A stretch of 64,000 bases of DNA. Source: Chenopodium formosanum (Eukaryota > Streptophyta > Magnoliopsida > Caryophyllales > Amaranthaceae). The notes below the pieces were generated by a model that had not been told where the DNA came from, did no database searches, and saw nothing but the letters and a program-made list of their open reading frames with translations. The stretch covers positions 930,001 through 994,000 of the forward strand of contig CM044859.1 of assembly GCA_024500155.1 (NCBI GenBank), in the 5' to 3' direction. This document shows, piece after piece, positions 24,962 to 35,872 of the stretch (position 1 is the first letter of the stretch; every line of letters starts with the position of its first letter). The position numbers were made by a program, and so were the translations under genes.

Positions 24962-25701
24962 CACCCCTACTTTAAATGCCCTTAAGGTGGCCGACATATT
25001 TGTCAAAGAAGTTGTTCAGCTGCATGTTTTCTCGGCACCCATTGTTTCTAAACGTGATCGGATGTTCACGAGTACATTTTGGAAGGAGCTTTTTTGTTTG
25101 CAAGGCACTCATCTCAAAAGAAGCACTTCTTACCACCCCCAAATTTGGGAGTAGGCAGCTGGGAGCTAGGAGGAGAGTTTTAAGGAAAGGGACGACATTC
25201 TGGATGAGTTACGAATGAATATCAATTTAGCGCAACAAAACAACACTGATAAGCAACATAGAGAGAAGAATTTAAGGTGGGTGAAAAGGTTTTTCTCTAA
25301 GTTACAACCATACTGCTACAGATCACTCACGAAGCGGCCCTTTGAAATGTTGCGGTTTTATAGTCTCTTCACGGTGCTAGATTGCATTAGGAGGGTGGCC
25401 TACAAACTTCAACTTCCACCTAATTGCAAAATTCATTTGGTCTTCCATGTGTCTCAGCTCAAAGGGCCTTGAAGGTAGCCTCCAAAGTCATGCTCCAATT
25501 CCCACACAATTGTCACCCGGTTAAGAGCTCATGGTCGAACCACAAGAACTTTTAGACGTATGGGTGAAGAAGAGATGTTCCTCCCACATCCTTGAAGTCT
25601 TGCTCACGCGGAGAGGGTTACCCACTTTGAGGCAACATGGGAGGAGTACAAGGCGGTCAATTTGAGATTTCCCTCTTTCCACGTGAAACTCGCAGGGGGA
25701 G
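24962..25701 (+). pseudogene. Ty3/gypsy integrase C-terminal fragment
   Basis: The translation shows the end of the integrase core (FVKEVVQLH, FWKELFCLQGTHL, STSYHPQ) and then ERDDILDELR.NINLAQQ. The C-terminal region with KLQPYC..SLTKRPFE and VAYKLQLPPNCKIHLVFHVSQLK follows, and the tail in another frame has ATWEEYKAVNLRFPSFH. These are signature stretches of plant Ty3/gypsy pol. There are stops and frameshifts, including near 25,154 and after 25,472. A purine tract (CAGGGGGA at 25,693-25,700) follows, as expected before a 3' LTR. The rest of pol is absent from this copy. Confidence 0.88.
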
Positions 25702-26480
25702 TGATGTTATGGATTGGTTCACTGGGGTCTAAAACCTAAGTTAACCACCTCTTTTCGTGTACTCTAGGCGCGCAAAATTGGGTCACCAAGAGTCGAAGGA
25801 AGCTAGAAACAATTTGCAAAGGGACAAAAGTAATTTAAGAGAAGTTAAGGAAGGAAAACAATCATCTTCCACATTGTCCATTTGATGGTTTTTCTATTTT
25901 AGCTAATCAATTCACATGTATCCTTTAAGTTGTGAATATAAGTAATGTAGTCAAGTCTTTAGTAAATACATCCAAAATTAGAGTGAAACACATGTGAGAT
26001 AAAGTACGCAGCTTGGCTTGGTTTGAATCTGAGCTTATTACAGACCCATTTGAATAGCTTTGAGTTCACCTATAAAAACATCTGAAAAAAAAAATAACAG
26101 CAATGGCTGCAACTTCAGAAACATTTGTGAAGGAAGTATCACAATTCAATTTTAGCCATTGGTGAAGGGGTGGCAGAAGGGGAGGTATCCAATGAGAAAG
26201 AGGAGCGGTAGAGAGAGAGGGAACCAAAGAATTCTACTTGGAGGTGTGAAACTCTAAGCTTCCAATAAGGATTTTTCAATGATTTGTTGAGATTGACAGA
26301 AAGTTCCCTCATTTCTTCTAAGCTAAAGTTTCCATATAATAAAAAGAGAAGAGGGTTTGCAAGAAAGTGAGGCTTTAAGCTAGTAGGGGGGTTGAGGGTG
26401 AGGTTAGTGACAAGCCAATCTTGAATATTTGGAGAGAAAAATTAGAGGATACAAAAAATCATAGGATACTAAAATTTGAG
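25702..26480 (+). repeat. probable gypsy LTR start and degenerate spacer
   Basis: Directly after the purine tract the sequence TGATGTTATGGATTGG looks like the start of a gypsy 3' LTR. No matching second LTR, TG/CA end or primer binding site was found downstream, so the far boundary is unknown. The remainder up to 26,480 is AT-rich without a gene. Confidence 0.45.
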
Positions 26481-26486
26481 GGTGAG

Positions 26487-27250
26487 TCTGGTTCTTTTGT
26501 TGAAGAAAAAAGACGACTTGGGCGCTTTTATGTCGACTACCGTGCCTTCAACAAAGAGATTGTTCACAACAAATACCTTATAATGGTCATTGATGAGTAG
26601 TTACATGAGCTTCACCAGGCTCAAATCTTCTTTAAGCTCGATCTCAAGGGTTATCATCAAATCCTAGTGAGGCTAAAAGACACCCACAAGACGGCATTCC
26701 GCACTCATAAAGGGCATTACAAGCTCTTAGTCATGCTGTTTGGCTTAACCAACGCTCCGATGACATTTCAATACCTTACTAATCGAGTATTCCGACCTTA
26801 TTTGCGTAAAATGGTGACATTTCAATTCCTTATTAATCAGGTATTCCGACCTTATTTGCGTAAGATTTTCTTTGTACTTTTCAATGATATCCTTGTTTTT
26901 AGTGTGGATGAAAATTAACATGTTGAGCATATGCGAATTGTTTTAGCTACTTTTGAGAGATCATTAGCTTTTTGCCAACAAGAAGTGTGAATAAGGTAAG
27001 GGTGAAGTAACCTACCTTGGTCATATATTATCAAAGCAAAGACTTCAGGTGGACCAAGACAAAACAAAGCCATGTCCAATTGGCCCATAACGAAAACTCT
27101 AGGGAAATTGAGAGACTTTTGGGTTTAAAAGGCTACAATAGGAAATAGCCCAGCCTAACAGTTGAGAAAGGATAAGTTTAAGGAAGCAACACATGCATTT
27201 GTGAAACTCACTTATCTTAGGTATGCCAAACTTTCAAAAGATGTTCATCC
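26487..27250 (+). pseudogene. Ty3/gypsy reverse transcriptase fragment
   Basis: Reading starts with GRFYVDYRAFNKE, then HQAQIFFKLDLKGYHQILV, TAFRTHKGHYKLLVMLFGLTNAP and FVLFNDILVFS. The last is the YVDDILVFS active-site motif changed to FNDI, so the first catalytic aspartate is lost. A 54-bp in-frame tandem duplication (from 26,761 and 26,815) repeats 18 residues around VFRPYLRK just before the active site. Stops occur at 26,599-26,601 and from 26,918 on. The reading resumes after the insert ending at 28,315 with RNase H and integrase. Confidence 0.88.
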
Positions 27251-27252
27251 CT

Positions 27253-28315
27253 ATGTATGAAAAAGGCGCCTAGGCGCTAATGCGATAGGCGTTTGGGGGT
27301 AGGCGCTTAATTAATGATGGGCGAGGCATTTTGAATGAAGCGCAGGTAGGCGCATCGAAGCGCATGAAGCGCAGTAGGCGCAGAAGCGTGCTTTTGTGCG
27401 CTTTAATAAAAAATTCCTTTTTTCAGTTTTTTTTATCTTGTTAAATGTGTTTTGGTCCACACCATATAATATCCTTAACACTAAAAAATAGACCAAGAGT
27501 ATAAAAAAGGGAAAAAAGAAGAAAAAGAAAGAAGAGTAGAAGAAGAGATGCTTCAGCCAACCCTAGTTGTTTAGACAAATTGAATCTTGAAGAAAACCCA
27601 TCAGCCATCTTCAGGTACGTGTTCATCACTTTATTTTTCCTTCTCTTCTTTGTCTTTCCAATTTTTTCCTTTCTTTTCTTCATTTTTCTTTCGTTTTTTC
27701 TGGGTTATGGTTGAAATCTTCTCCATCTCTCTGAGTTTTTTTTTTTTTAATTTTTTTTTTATTGAAGAACTCCATCTCTCGTAGTTTTTAGAGGTATGAG
27801 AACCATATCCTTTTATAATACTGTTATTGTCTTTAAATTTCGCATGCAAATAAAATATACAATTAATGAAAATATCAACCATCAGCCACTAGCCACTTGT
27901 CATTTTCTGCCTAAAATGTCAAATGCACCACAATTTTTTTAAAGACTGACATCACCACTAACCAAAACATTTTAATAAAAATACTTTATTAATTATATAA
28001 TCTATTTCATTTATTTATTTAGCCTTTTTTTTGTTATATATTGACAGATGCGCATTGTTTCAAATGATGATACAAGATTACAAGATGACATATTGACATA
28101 TCCTTTTGAATTTATTATAATATTTGTGGGAAAGCAATATTGTGTTCTTATATTTATGTGTTTTTATATTATATTTCGGTAACATAAGTACAAGAACCTT
28201 TAATTTTACAAAAGTGCGCCTTACTTTATTAAGGCGCGCGCCTTGCGCTTGCGCCTTACGCCTAGGCTCTAGCACCCTTATCGCCTTAGTGCGCCTTGCG
28301 CTTTTTTATACATTG
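27253..28315. mobile_element. GCG-rich TIR element nested in gypsy pol (MULE-type MITE?)
   Basis: The two ends mirror each other. The left reads ATGTATGAAAAAGGCGCC and goes on with GCG-rich repeats. The right, read on the opposite strand, begins AATGTATAAAAAAGCGCAAG and is also full of GGCGC/AAGGCGC motifs. Gypsy RT homology stops at the left edge and RNase H resumes at the right edge. The flanks GTTCATCCC and GTTCATCAT could be a decayed 9-bp target duplication, as in MULEs. The interior is AT-rich with T tracts and no transposase. Superfamily assignment is tentative. Confidence 0.6.
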
Positions 28316-29386
28316 GTTCATCATTGAGATCAACTCATCGGGGTCCGGGCTTAGGGCCGAAACAATGTAGGAGGGGAGACCAATAGCTTTCTTTAGAAAG
28401 CTACTTAGCCTCGGCAATCGAGGCAAGTCAATCTATGAGAAAGTGCTTATGACCGTTTGCTTAGTTGCGTAGAAATGGAAGCATTATTAGCTTGGTTAGA
28501 GATTTGTGGTGAGGTCATTTGTATTGCAACAATGAGAAATTGGGATGCAATACAATAGGTGGATGCGGAAGCAAATTGGGTTCAACTTTGAGAAACAATA
28601 CAAACCGGGAACATATAATCGGGTGGCGAACACTCTATCTCACTAGGGTGAAGGAGAGACAGATTATCCCCACACAATTAGTGGATTAGGGTATATTAGA
28701 GCAAGAGATTAACGGTCAAATTGAAATAGAGCCTCGCATCGAGAAGAAATACAAGGGTTCATGGGCGGATGGTAATCCCTAAATGTTCGAGATTCAAACC
28801 TACCCTCCTTCGTTTCTACTATAAATCCTAGGAGGGAATTTCAAGAGAAAGTCTAACATCATAGTGGTTTTGGACTAGAATAAGAAAAGATGTGACTAAT
28901 CACATTTGGGGTTGTTCAATTTATCAACAAAACAAGAATTCTCAGCAAAGTCCAGCGGTTTGCTACAACCACAATTGATCTCATTAGCGGTTTGGGAGGA
29001 TGTCACCATAAATATCATTGATGGGCTCCCTAGGTCATAGGGAATTCATACAATTTTGGTGGTGTTATATTGATTTTCGAAAACGCCCACTTTGTTGGGT
29101 TAAAACATCCTTTCACAGCCGCAGTAGTGGCGGGAGCATTCATTAAGGAGGTGGTAAGGTTGCACGAGTTTCCAAAGAGTATAGTATAGAACCACGACCG
29201 AGTTTTCTTTTTCTGGAATTGCGCAGTGAGATCATATGAACAATCAAAGGTGGTCAATAAGGGGGTCAAGACCTACTTGTGGTGTTTCACTGGGGCAACC
29301 AAAATTGTGGGCCAAGTGGTAGGCTTAGGCCGAGTATTCATACAACACGACAACCCATACTTCAACTCAAATGTCACTATTCATAG
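28316..29386 (+). pseudogene. Ty3/gypsy RNase H and integrase relic
   Basis: After the nested element the frame resumes with GRPIAF.RKLLSLGNRGKSIYEK, the RNase H segment of gypsy pol. Further on come CSIYQQNKNSQQSPA (end of the integrase zinc-binding domain, about 28,912-28,960) and FGRMSP followed by GSLGHREFIQF (integrase core, other frame). GVKTYLWCF is near 29,260. Many stops and frameshifts are present. It lies in the correct order after the RT fragment at 26.5-27.25 kb, so both are one element split by the insert. Confidence 0.8.
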
Positions 29387-31400
29387 TTAAAGACTGATAA
29401 ATAGTGATTAATATACACCTTTACAGTCAAAACTAAAAGGCAATAATCCAACATTAAGAAATTAACTAATATCACCATTATAGTCTAGAGGATAACCAGA
29501 GTAGTGGAGTTTTCCGTTGTGCAGTGGTTGTCGCTGGTTGATGGCTCATAGGTCCCGCACATGTGTGGCCGAAGGAGATGAGAACGGGTTAAAGAGAGAA
29601 TGAGATAACAACAACGTAGTATCAATTTAAAAAAAAAAAAATTAAAAAGCCTACACTACCTGCCTGATTGAAGATGGCATCCTTGCCTTGCTTAAAATCT
29701 TCAATGTTTCCCCCACGAAACAGATGGAGGAGAGAGTAATTGAAACCTCGACCACCACTGCCGCCACTAATTTGTACAAGGTAGGGGAAGAAAAAGAGAG
29801 CAACTGAAGAGATTAAAATCCAAAAAATGACACAAAACTCGAAATTAAAAAAAAATGTAAATTAATACAAACCAATAGAAGAGTGAAGAACTTGAAGAGA
29901 AACAACAAGATTTCCCAATTGAGCATGGTCAGCAACACCAGCGCCGCAATTCTTGTGATCACCGCAAGAAATGCCGTCACATTCGGCAGCTGCCTTCTTA
30001 ACCTTGCCATAATCGTAAGAATCATCTTTCTTTAAGGCCTCATCTTCTCTCGGTTTCTTCAAATTTGGGAATTTTTGTTCATAAAGTAGGATTTTTCACA
30101 TATGATGAATCGACTTATGGAATTTATGCAATAAGTCTATACATCGCATATGTTGCTCAAAAGAGAAGAACAAACCTATTGCAAGTAATTTAATCGGCAA
30201 ATTAAATAGATTTTCTGCCTTCAAAAACATTTCATTCCCCAAAATGTAAAATCCCAAGTATTGAATCCAAAGCAGCAAGCCAACATTGCTATAAACTTTT
30301 GTGATCCTAGATTAATCATGGCACTTATAAGTTATATTTCCTATTGCAAGTAATTTCAGAAGAACATAATTTCAGACAATCTACTCTCTTCAACAGCTAA
30401 TAACAAACCAATGAAGATAGTTTAATTTCCCCCTTTAAGAACGATCTTGCAAGAAGCATTCTAACCAACTACGTAATCAAGCTAAATTGTAGGCAAATCA
30501 GCAATCAATAAACGGAAGCCAAGCAATAAACACAATGTCACACTAATTAAACAATCAAAATAATTCTTTTCATCTCCAAAACAAGCCATCTACCTAATTC
30601 CTTCATCAATTACATAAATTAACCACGACATTCATTCTTACAAACCAAACTCCAGAAAAATAGACAAATCAACCCAATGTCACACAACAATCAAGATCAA
30701 ACTTTCCGTTCCCAAAAACCAATCTTTATGTAAAAAATGACAGAAGTAAACGAATCAAGTAAAATCCCAAGTAAACCAATGTCACACAACAACCAAGATC
30801 AATTTTTTGGCTCCCAAAAACCAACCTTTATGTAAAAAATGACATAAGTGAACAAATCAATGTAAACCAAGATCAAATTTTTCGCTCCCAAAAACCAATC
30901 TTTATATAAGAAAACTCCATAAATTTACCAAAAAAATGACAGAAGTAAACGAATTTCTAAAGCAATCCAAATCTAAATATTACCTGGGAAACATCAAAAT
31001 AAAGCACATTCAAACTACTGGTATCCGAAGACGTAGGTCACGTAGCAGACACAGATCTCCCAACAATCCCAAGAACTACCCCAACAAAGCGGTTGAATAG
31101 AACCCATCCACCCAGCCGAAGACAGAGAATGTCGCAACAACAGATGCGAAAGTTGCAGGACAATCAGCGATCTCCTCTGGCCGAGAAACATCAAATCAAA
31201 ACTTGATCATAAAACCAACCTTTATTTCGAGAAGAAGAAAATCCATGGTCGTCAACGAGAGTACCAACCAAGGAGAAGAGAGAGAAAGGGCAAAATGAGA
31301 GAGAAAGGAAAGTGATAAGGCTAATCTTCATCGAGATCTACTTCGTATAAACGAAAGGGAGGGACGAAACTTGATTTTATATAAAATTTAATTTTGTATA
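29387..31400 (-). other. gene-fragment-like region, unrecognised, with two candidate exons
   Basis: On the minus strand three gene-like signs occur. A CT-rich leader (about 31,330-31,250) is followed by an ATG near 31,244 (MDFLLLEIK, then a GT donor). A frame at about 30,058-29,873 reads KKPREDEALKKDDSYDYGK and KKAAAECDGISCGDHKNCG, ending at a possible donor. A 107-bp candidate exon at 29,766-29,660 lies between AG and GT and contains GGSGGRGFNYSLLHLFRGG. The middle (about 30,080-30,960) is AT-rich and intron-like. I do not recognise the protein. It could be a captured or decayed host gene. Confidence 0.3.
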
Positions 31401-31410
31401 ACAAGAAGCA

Positions 31411-31525
31411 TTTGTGGTGGGTAGCTTAGTTGGTTTAACATGTATTTTTTGATATCACGATACCGGTTCGAGTCTTGCAAGTGATATTTTTTATTTTTTT
31501 TGGAAACTAGCAAGTGATATTTTTT
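31411..31525 (+). mobile_element. short tRNA-derived SINE-like element
   Basis: A pol III box A match (TAGCTTAGTTGG, 31,422-31,433) is followed at tRNA-like spacing by a box B match (GGTTCGAGTCT, 31,465-31,475). The sequence GCAAGTGATATTTTTT occurs at 31,477 and again at 31,510, either side of a T-rich stretch. The body is much shorter than common plant SINEs, so this is a fragment or a tRNA relic. It cannot form a full tRNA cloverleaf that I can see. Confidence 0.45.
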
Positions 31526-31526
31526 A

Positions 31527-31592
31527 GGAAAAATTGTCATAAATAATACAACCTTTGGCCGATTTTTTTAAAATAATACAACCTTTGATTAT
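31527..31592 (+). repeat. MULE-type terminal repeat fragment
   Basis: GGAAAAATTGTCATAAATAA and the following ACAACCTTTGG..., AATAATACAACCTTTGATTA parallel, block for block, the terminus of the MULE at 51,741 (GGGAAATTTGTCAAAAAGAA, ACGACCTTTGC, AATAACACCACCTTTGGATTA). It is a related but different family. Only one end is present; it is cut off by the retroelement that starts near 31,600. Confidence 0.55.
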
Positions 31593-32315
31593 ACTTATAA
31601 AAGATGAGAGGGGTATTTTTCTGCCTAATATTGCTCGACCTTCTCATGGTGTTAAGTTGTTTGGTGGTCCCGCTAGTTCCGTTCCCGATTTTGGAGGTGA
31701 CCTTGTGATGCAGAGGGTGACTAAGACCATTGCTCTAATGGATAAGGTTGCTAAGCTCAATGATCCCCAGTGTGAATTGTTGTTGCTTAGGGCATGTACT
31801 GGAGTTTCTAAACTCTACTTTGCTTTGCGTACTTGTCCCCCTAGTACTTTTGAGGTGGCTCAACGCACTTTTGACGAGGCTCTTTGATCTTCCTTGGAGC
31901 GTATCGTTACTGCTTCAGGGCCTGGGTTTGGCGATTGGCAATGGCGGCTTGCCACCTTACCATTTGCGTTTGGCGGACTTGGTGTTTATTCCGCAGGTGA
32001 TGTTCGTCATTATGCCTTTCTTGCCTCTCGGTTACAGTCTGCTGGATTGCAGACAAAGCTTCTACGGCATGCTGGCGTTGTTGGCCTTGATCAAGCCTTC
32101 GCGGATGCGTTGCTTCTATATAATGGAATGGTTGAGTCTCACATTTTGAGTAATCCTAGTGAGATCGCTGCCCCTAAACTCATGAAAAAATTGGCAGATA
32201 TATATTTCAAAAAGGTTACAGCATCTGCAGAATCCACCTTCTCTTTATCTCCTCGTCAATCAGCATTGTGGAAATCGCAGCAAGGAGTTCACACCTCTGC
32301 TTGGCTTCGGGCTGT

Positions 32316-33968
32316 CACTAATAAAATTCGGTCAAATTACGACCGTTTTTTTACGACCGTCATTAAAACGGTCGCAAAATTCAATATTTGCGACCGTTTT
32401 TAAGGCGGTCGCAGATTTGCGACCGTTTTTTAGGCGGTCGCAGATTTGCGACCGTTTTTAGGCTATTTAACGGTCGCAAAAGTATTTAAAAATTTCTTTA
32501 AAATAATATACACGTTAAAAATAATTCTAAATTTAAACAATTTTATTGCGACTGTCAAAAACGGTCGCAAATTGCGACATTTACGACCGTTACAGAAACG
32601 GTCACAATTTGCGACCATTTGCGACCGCCAAAACCAGTCGCAAATTGCAACCATTACGACCGTTATAGAAACGGTCGCAATTTGCGACCAATTGCGACCG
32701 CTAAGAGCGGTCGTAATAAAATAATGATTTTTTTTAATAAAATGGAGTATAAAAGTGCTGCCAATCCACCCTAACCCTAATTTTTGTTGAAGCAACCGTT
32801 TCTTCTCATCATTTTCTCTCTCCTCATTTTCTCCATCTTCTCCTTCCTTCTCCCTTCTCACGCCCTCCTTTCTCTTCATCTCCTCTTTCTCTTCTCCTCT
32901 TTCTTTCTTTCTCATCTCCTCTTTCTTTCTTTCTCTTCATCTCCTTTCTTCATTAAATCACATCAGATCAAGCCCCACAGTCACAAGCAAGCAACGAAAT
33001 GAACGAGACGCGCCGTCACCATCCTTTTCAAGAATTTCGATTTTCATGGTCAAATTCGACCATGAAAACTCCAGATCTGGAGTTTTCATGGTCGAATTTG
33101 ACCATATAAACCCCATGAGGAAGAAATATTAGGAAAGGTATGTTGATTTTCTGATTTTTTTTTAAATAATTTTGTTTTATTTTCGATTTTTGTTGTTTTA
33201 TTTCAATTTTTGTTCGAATTTTTGTTTGAATGTTGGTTCGAAGTTTTTTTCAAATTTTGTTGATTTGTTTTTCGAGTTTTGTTCGTAATTTTTTGTGATT
33301 TTTGTTCGTTGTGGGTTTCAATTTTGCTGGGTTTATTTTTTTTTTTTTTTTATTTTTTGTTCAAATTTTAATTAGTTTTTGTGGGTTATATTTTGTTCGA
33401 ATTTTGATTTAATTTTTGTTACATTTTCGGTTTGATTTGTGTAATTTTGTTCGAAATATTGTGGGTTTTTTTGTTTGGGGTTGAATTTTTTTGATAAATT
33501 TATACAATTTTTGGGTTGAATATGGGTGGTGGTTAAAGGTGGTTGAGGCTGGGCGGTGGTGTTTTAGGGTGGCCAGTGGTGGTGGGTTAAGAGGGTTTGG
33601 GTGGGAAGTGGTGGTGGGGTAGGCTGCGAAGTTCAGGAGGTGGCTGCGTTTTTTTTCTTTTTTTTTGTTTTTTTTAATTTTTTTTGCGACCGCCTAGGAC
33701 CGTCGCTAAATCCATATTTGCGACTGCTTTTGTAACCGGTCGCAATTTGTAAAATTTGCGACCGTTGTCTAACCGGTCGTTGAAATTAATAAAAACGGTC
33801 GCAAAAAATCTGCGACCGCCAAACGGTCGCAATAATGATTTTTTGCGACCACGTGAATAACGATCACCCCCTTACGACCGTTGACGGTCGCAATTACTAA
33901 TTGCGACCGTTTTTACTATAATCTGCGACCGTCAGAGACGGTCGCAATTTGGCCGAATTTTAATAGTG
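32316..33968 (+). mobile_element. complete non-autonomous CACTA-type (En/Spm) element
   Basis: It begins CACTAATAAAATTCGG and ends CCGAATTTTAATAGTG, near-perfect inverted ends with the CACTA/TAGTG hallmark. It is flanked by a 3-bp duplication TGT (32,313-32,315 and 33,969-33,971). Removing the element and one TGT joins ...LRAV directly to PISGLGQTMN in the interrupted protein. Both subterminal regions (about 32,336-32,712 and 33,685-33,950) contain more than 25 copies of GCGACCG or its complement in both orientations, as expected for transposase-binding sites. No transposase is encoded. The middle has a pyrimidine-rich tract, a T-rich tract and a perfect palindrome. Confidence 0.95.
33046..33105. 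repeat. perfect 60-bp palindrome
   Basis: The 30-bp arm starting ATGGTCAAATTCGACCATGA at 33,046 is followed without spacer by its exact reverse complement, centred on CCAGA|TCTGG at 33,075/33,076. Pairing stops at both outer edges. Each arm itself begins with an almost palindromic 18-mer, so it could form nested hairpins. Confidence 0.97.
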
Positions 33969-34662
33969 TGTCCCTATTTCTGGGTTGGGTCAGACGATGA
34001 ACGCAAAGACATACCGATGTGTGTTGTGCTACCGATTGGGTGTTCCATTGTTCTCTGTCACGATGCCGTGCTCCGCTTGTTCTCGGGTTTTTACTGGGGA
34101 TATTTTCGGCGACCACGCGGTGTCGTGTGCTGGTATTGTGGGTATTAAACATCGGCATAATGTAGTTCGGGATACAATTGTTGATATTTGCTACAGATCT
34201 GGGATTTCGGCAAGAAAGGAGGTTGACATAGGATTGTCTTGAGGGAATGATGGGGCCCTCAGACCTGCCGATGTGTTGCTTTATTCATGGGAACGTGGTC
34301 GTGATGTATGTGTCGACTTCACAGGGTCTTCTCCTTTGACACAGACAGGGTTAGCTGATTTTGTTCCTGGGCGGGTTGTGGCAGATGCGGCTCATCGGAA
34401 GCAGGTTAAGTATGAAGCTCTTTGTCGGGCGAATGGATATGGTTTCATTCCCTTCTCATTTTCTTCACTTGGAGAATTAGAGAAGGAGGCTGTAGCGTTG
34501 TTGAAGCGGGTTCAGAGGTACTCGACGACGCAAAACATTGGGGCTTGTGCGGCAGCTCATATTTTCACTAGGGTAGGCTTTTCTATAACTAGAGGAGTGG
34601 GGGCCCAGATTGTATCTCGGCTTTCCACTAATTTATTGTAGGTTGTATGACTTTTTTTTTTA

Positions 34663-34808
<146 letters not shown>

Positions 34809-34850
34809 TGAAAAGGGGGATTTGGGTGATAAATTTTTCTTTCCCAAAAT

Positions 34851-35444
34851 TTAATGGGAGTGCACTGTATTTTAACATCAAAATTTAAAGGGCTATTAGT
34901 AAAAACCTGTCTATAGAGTATAAACAATGCAAATGGTGTTGGGGTCCAGCCCACTTTTGAGCATAAGTTTCATGAACTTGTGCTAACATATTTTTGGGAG
35001 AAGCCCAAACTATTGTCTCATGTGTTAAGTCCATGTTGGACTTTTATTTAGTGGCTTCCCTTGGAAGATTTATAAGGTTATTTTGAGTATCCTAAAGTCA
35101 AAAAAAGGAGGGTGGCTGGTACAGCAAGATACACAATAAAAATCAGAAACAAAAGGAAAGGAAAGACAAGGGTTTCATAGAGTGCTTCTAGTTCGGTTTT
35201 TCAGGGACAGTTTCAAGAAAATTGTCCGTTGTTGAAGATTCAACCGTTGGATCGTGCTGAAATTTTGACATCTTGTTAAGGACACATAGGGCCTCTATTT
35301 GAACGGTTGGATCATTGATTGAAGCTCTGGTTCGTCCGAAATTGCTGCTGGACAGAAACCTACGTTTTTGGTGATATCACTCACTTTTGCTCTCTTCTTG
35401 TTAATCTCTTATTGTATGATGTTATTTGGTGGGTTGTAGATGTG
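34851..35444 (+). repeat. truncated Copia-type LTR copy
   Basis: About 595 bp match, at roughly 96%, the start of the LTR at 42,489 and the 85 bp just before it. The likely LTR start is TGTTGGGGTCC at 34,937. It lacks the 3' third of the LTR and ends where the 428-bp duplicated block begins (35,445). Because sequence upstream of the LTR start is also shared, it is an internal-plus-LTR fragment or a segmental duplicate rather than a clean solo LTR. Confidence 0.75.
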
Positions 35445-35872
35445 AAATATTGAACATAAAAAATTATATTAACCCTAAAATTTCCAACAAATTCCGAGAT
35501 GATCGATAATAATCCGCTATCTAATAATAATCCACTATCAAGAATTAAATATTTAATTCTATTAACCCTAAAATTTATGAAATTCATAATTATCATATAA
35601 ATTAAAAGTAGATAATTACCTGTTGGGGTCCATCTTGATTAAACTTGTTGAACTTTTGGAGGAAAACAAAACTCTTTGGAAGACAATGTCGCACTTCGAA
35701 CAGTGTTATTATCTACTTTTGATGACTTTAAGTCAAAACCTCATCAACACCTATGTCTTTTAGTAATGTTAGTAGTCTTGTAGCAAAGTTCTCCCCAAAA
35801 TTTTCTTATGGGGTGGACTCGGATGGTAGTAAGGGTGGGTTAGCTTTGTTTTGTTGGTATCAAGGGGATGTA
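35445..35872 (+). repeat. 428-bp direct repeat, left copy
   Basis: It is the same length as, and by eye about 98-99% identical to, 36,908-37,335. Its last ~100 bp encode the start of a LINE endonuclease (FSPKFSYGVDSDGSKGGLAL). With the right copy it brackets the unidentified protein fragment at 35,873-36,907. Confidence 0.93.

Larger units (their letters stand above)
31594..34641 (+). pseudogene. retroelement polyprotein C-terminus with zinc-finger and endonuclease-like domain
   Basis: The sequence belongs to an abundant plant family found downstream of a reverse transcriptase. Diagnostic stretches are FLPNIARPSHGVKLFGG, CELLLLRACTGVSKLYF, ASGPGFGDWQWRLATLPFAF and GGLGVYSAGD. After the insert come QTMNAKTYRCVLCYRLGVPL, CSACSRVF, GDHAVSC, KHRHNVVRD, LRPADVLLYSW and DVCVDFTGSSPL, then K..KYEALCRANGYGF. 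C-x2-C ... C-x2-C ... H-x4-C, then RHN and PAD...D, resemble the CCHC plus PD-(D/E)XK layout of restriction-like endonucleases of R2/NeSL-type elements. That functional reading is inference. The frame is open except for two TGA codons (31,885-31,887 and 34,240-34,242). The CACTA insert plus its 3-bp duplication adds 1,656 bp, a multiple of three, so frame is kept across it. Confidence 0.8.

Noticed and set aside
24957..29386. A single intact Ty3/gypsy element
   Set aside because: The integrase end at 25.0-25.7 kb lies upstream of the RT at 26.5 kb, so at least two partial copies or a rearrangement are needed. No LTR pair was found.
31422..31475. A functional tRNA gene
   Set aside because: Box A and B matches are good, but I could not form acceptor and anticodon stems. 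A SINE or tRNA relic is more likely.
32463..33002. Frames on both strands in the CACTA interior and subterminal repeats
   Set aside because: They consist of GCGACCG repeats and a pyrimidine-rich tract, with no transposase motif.
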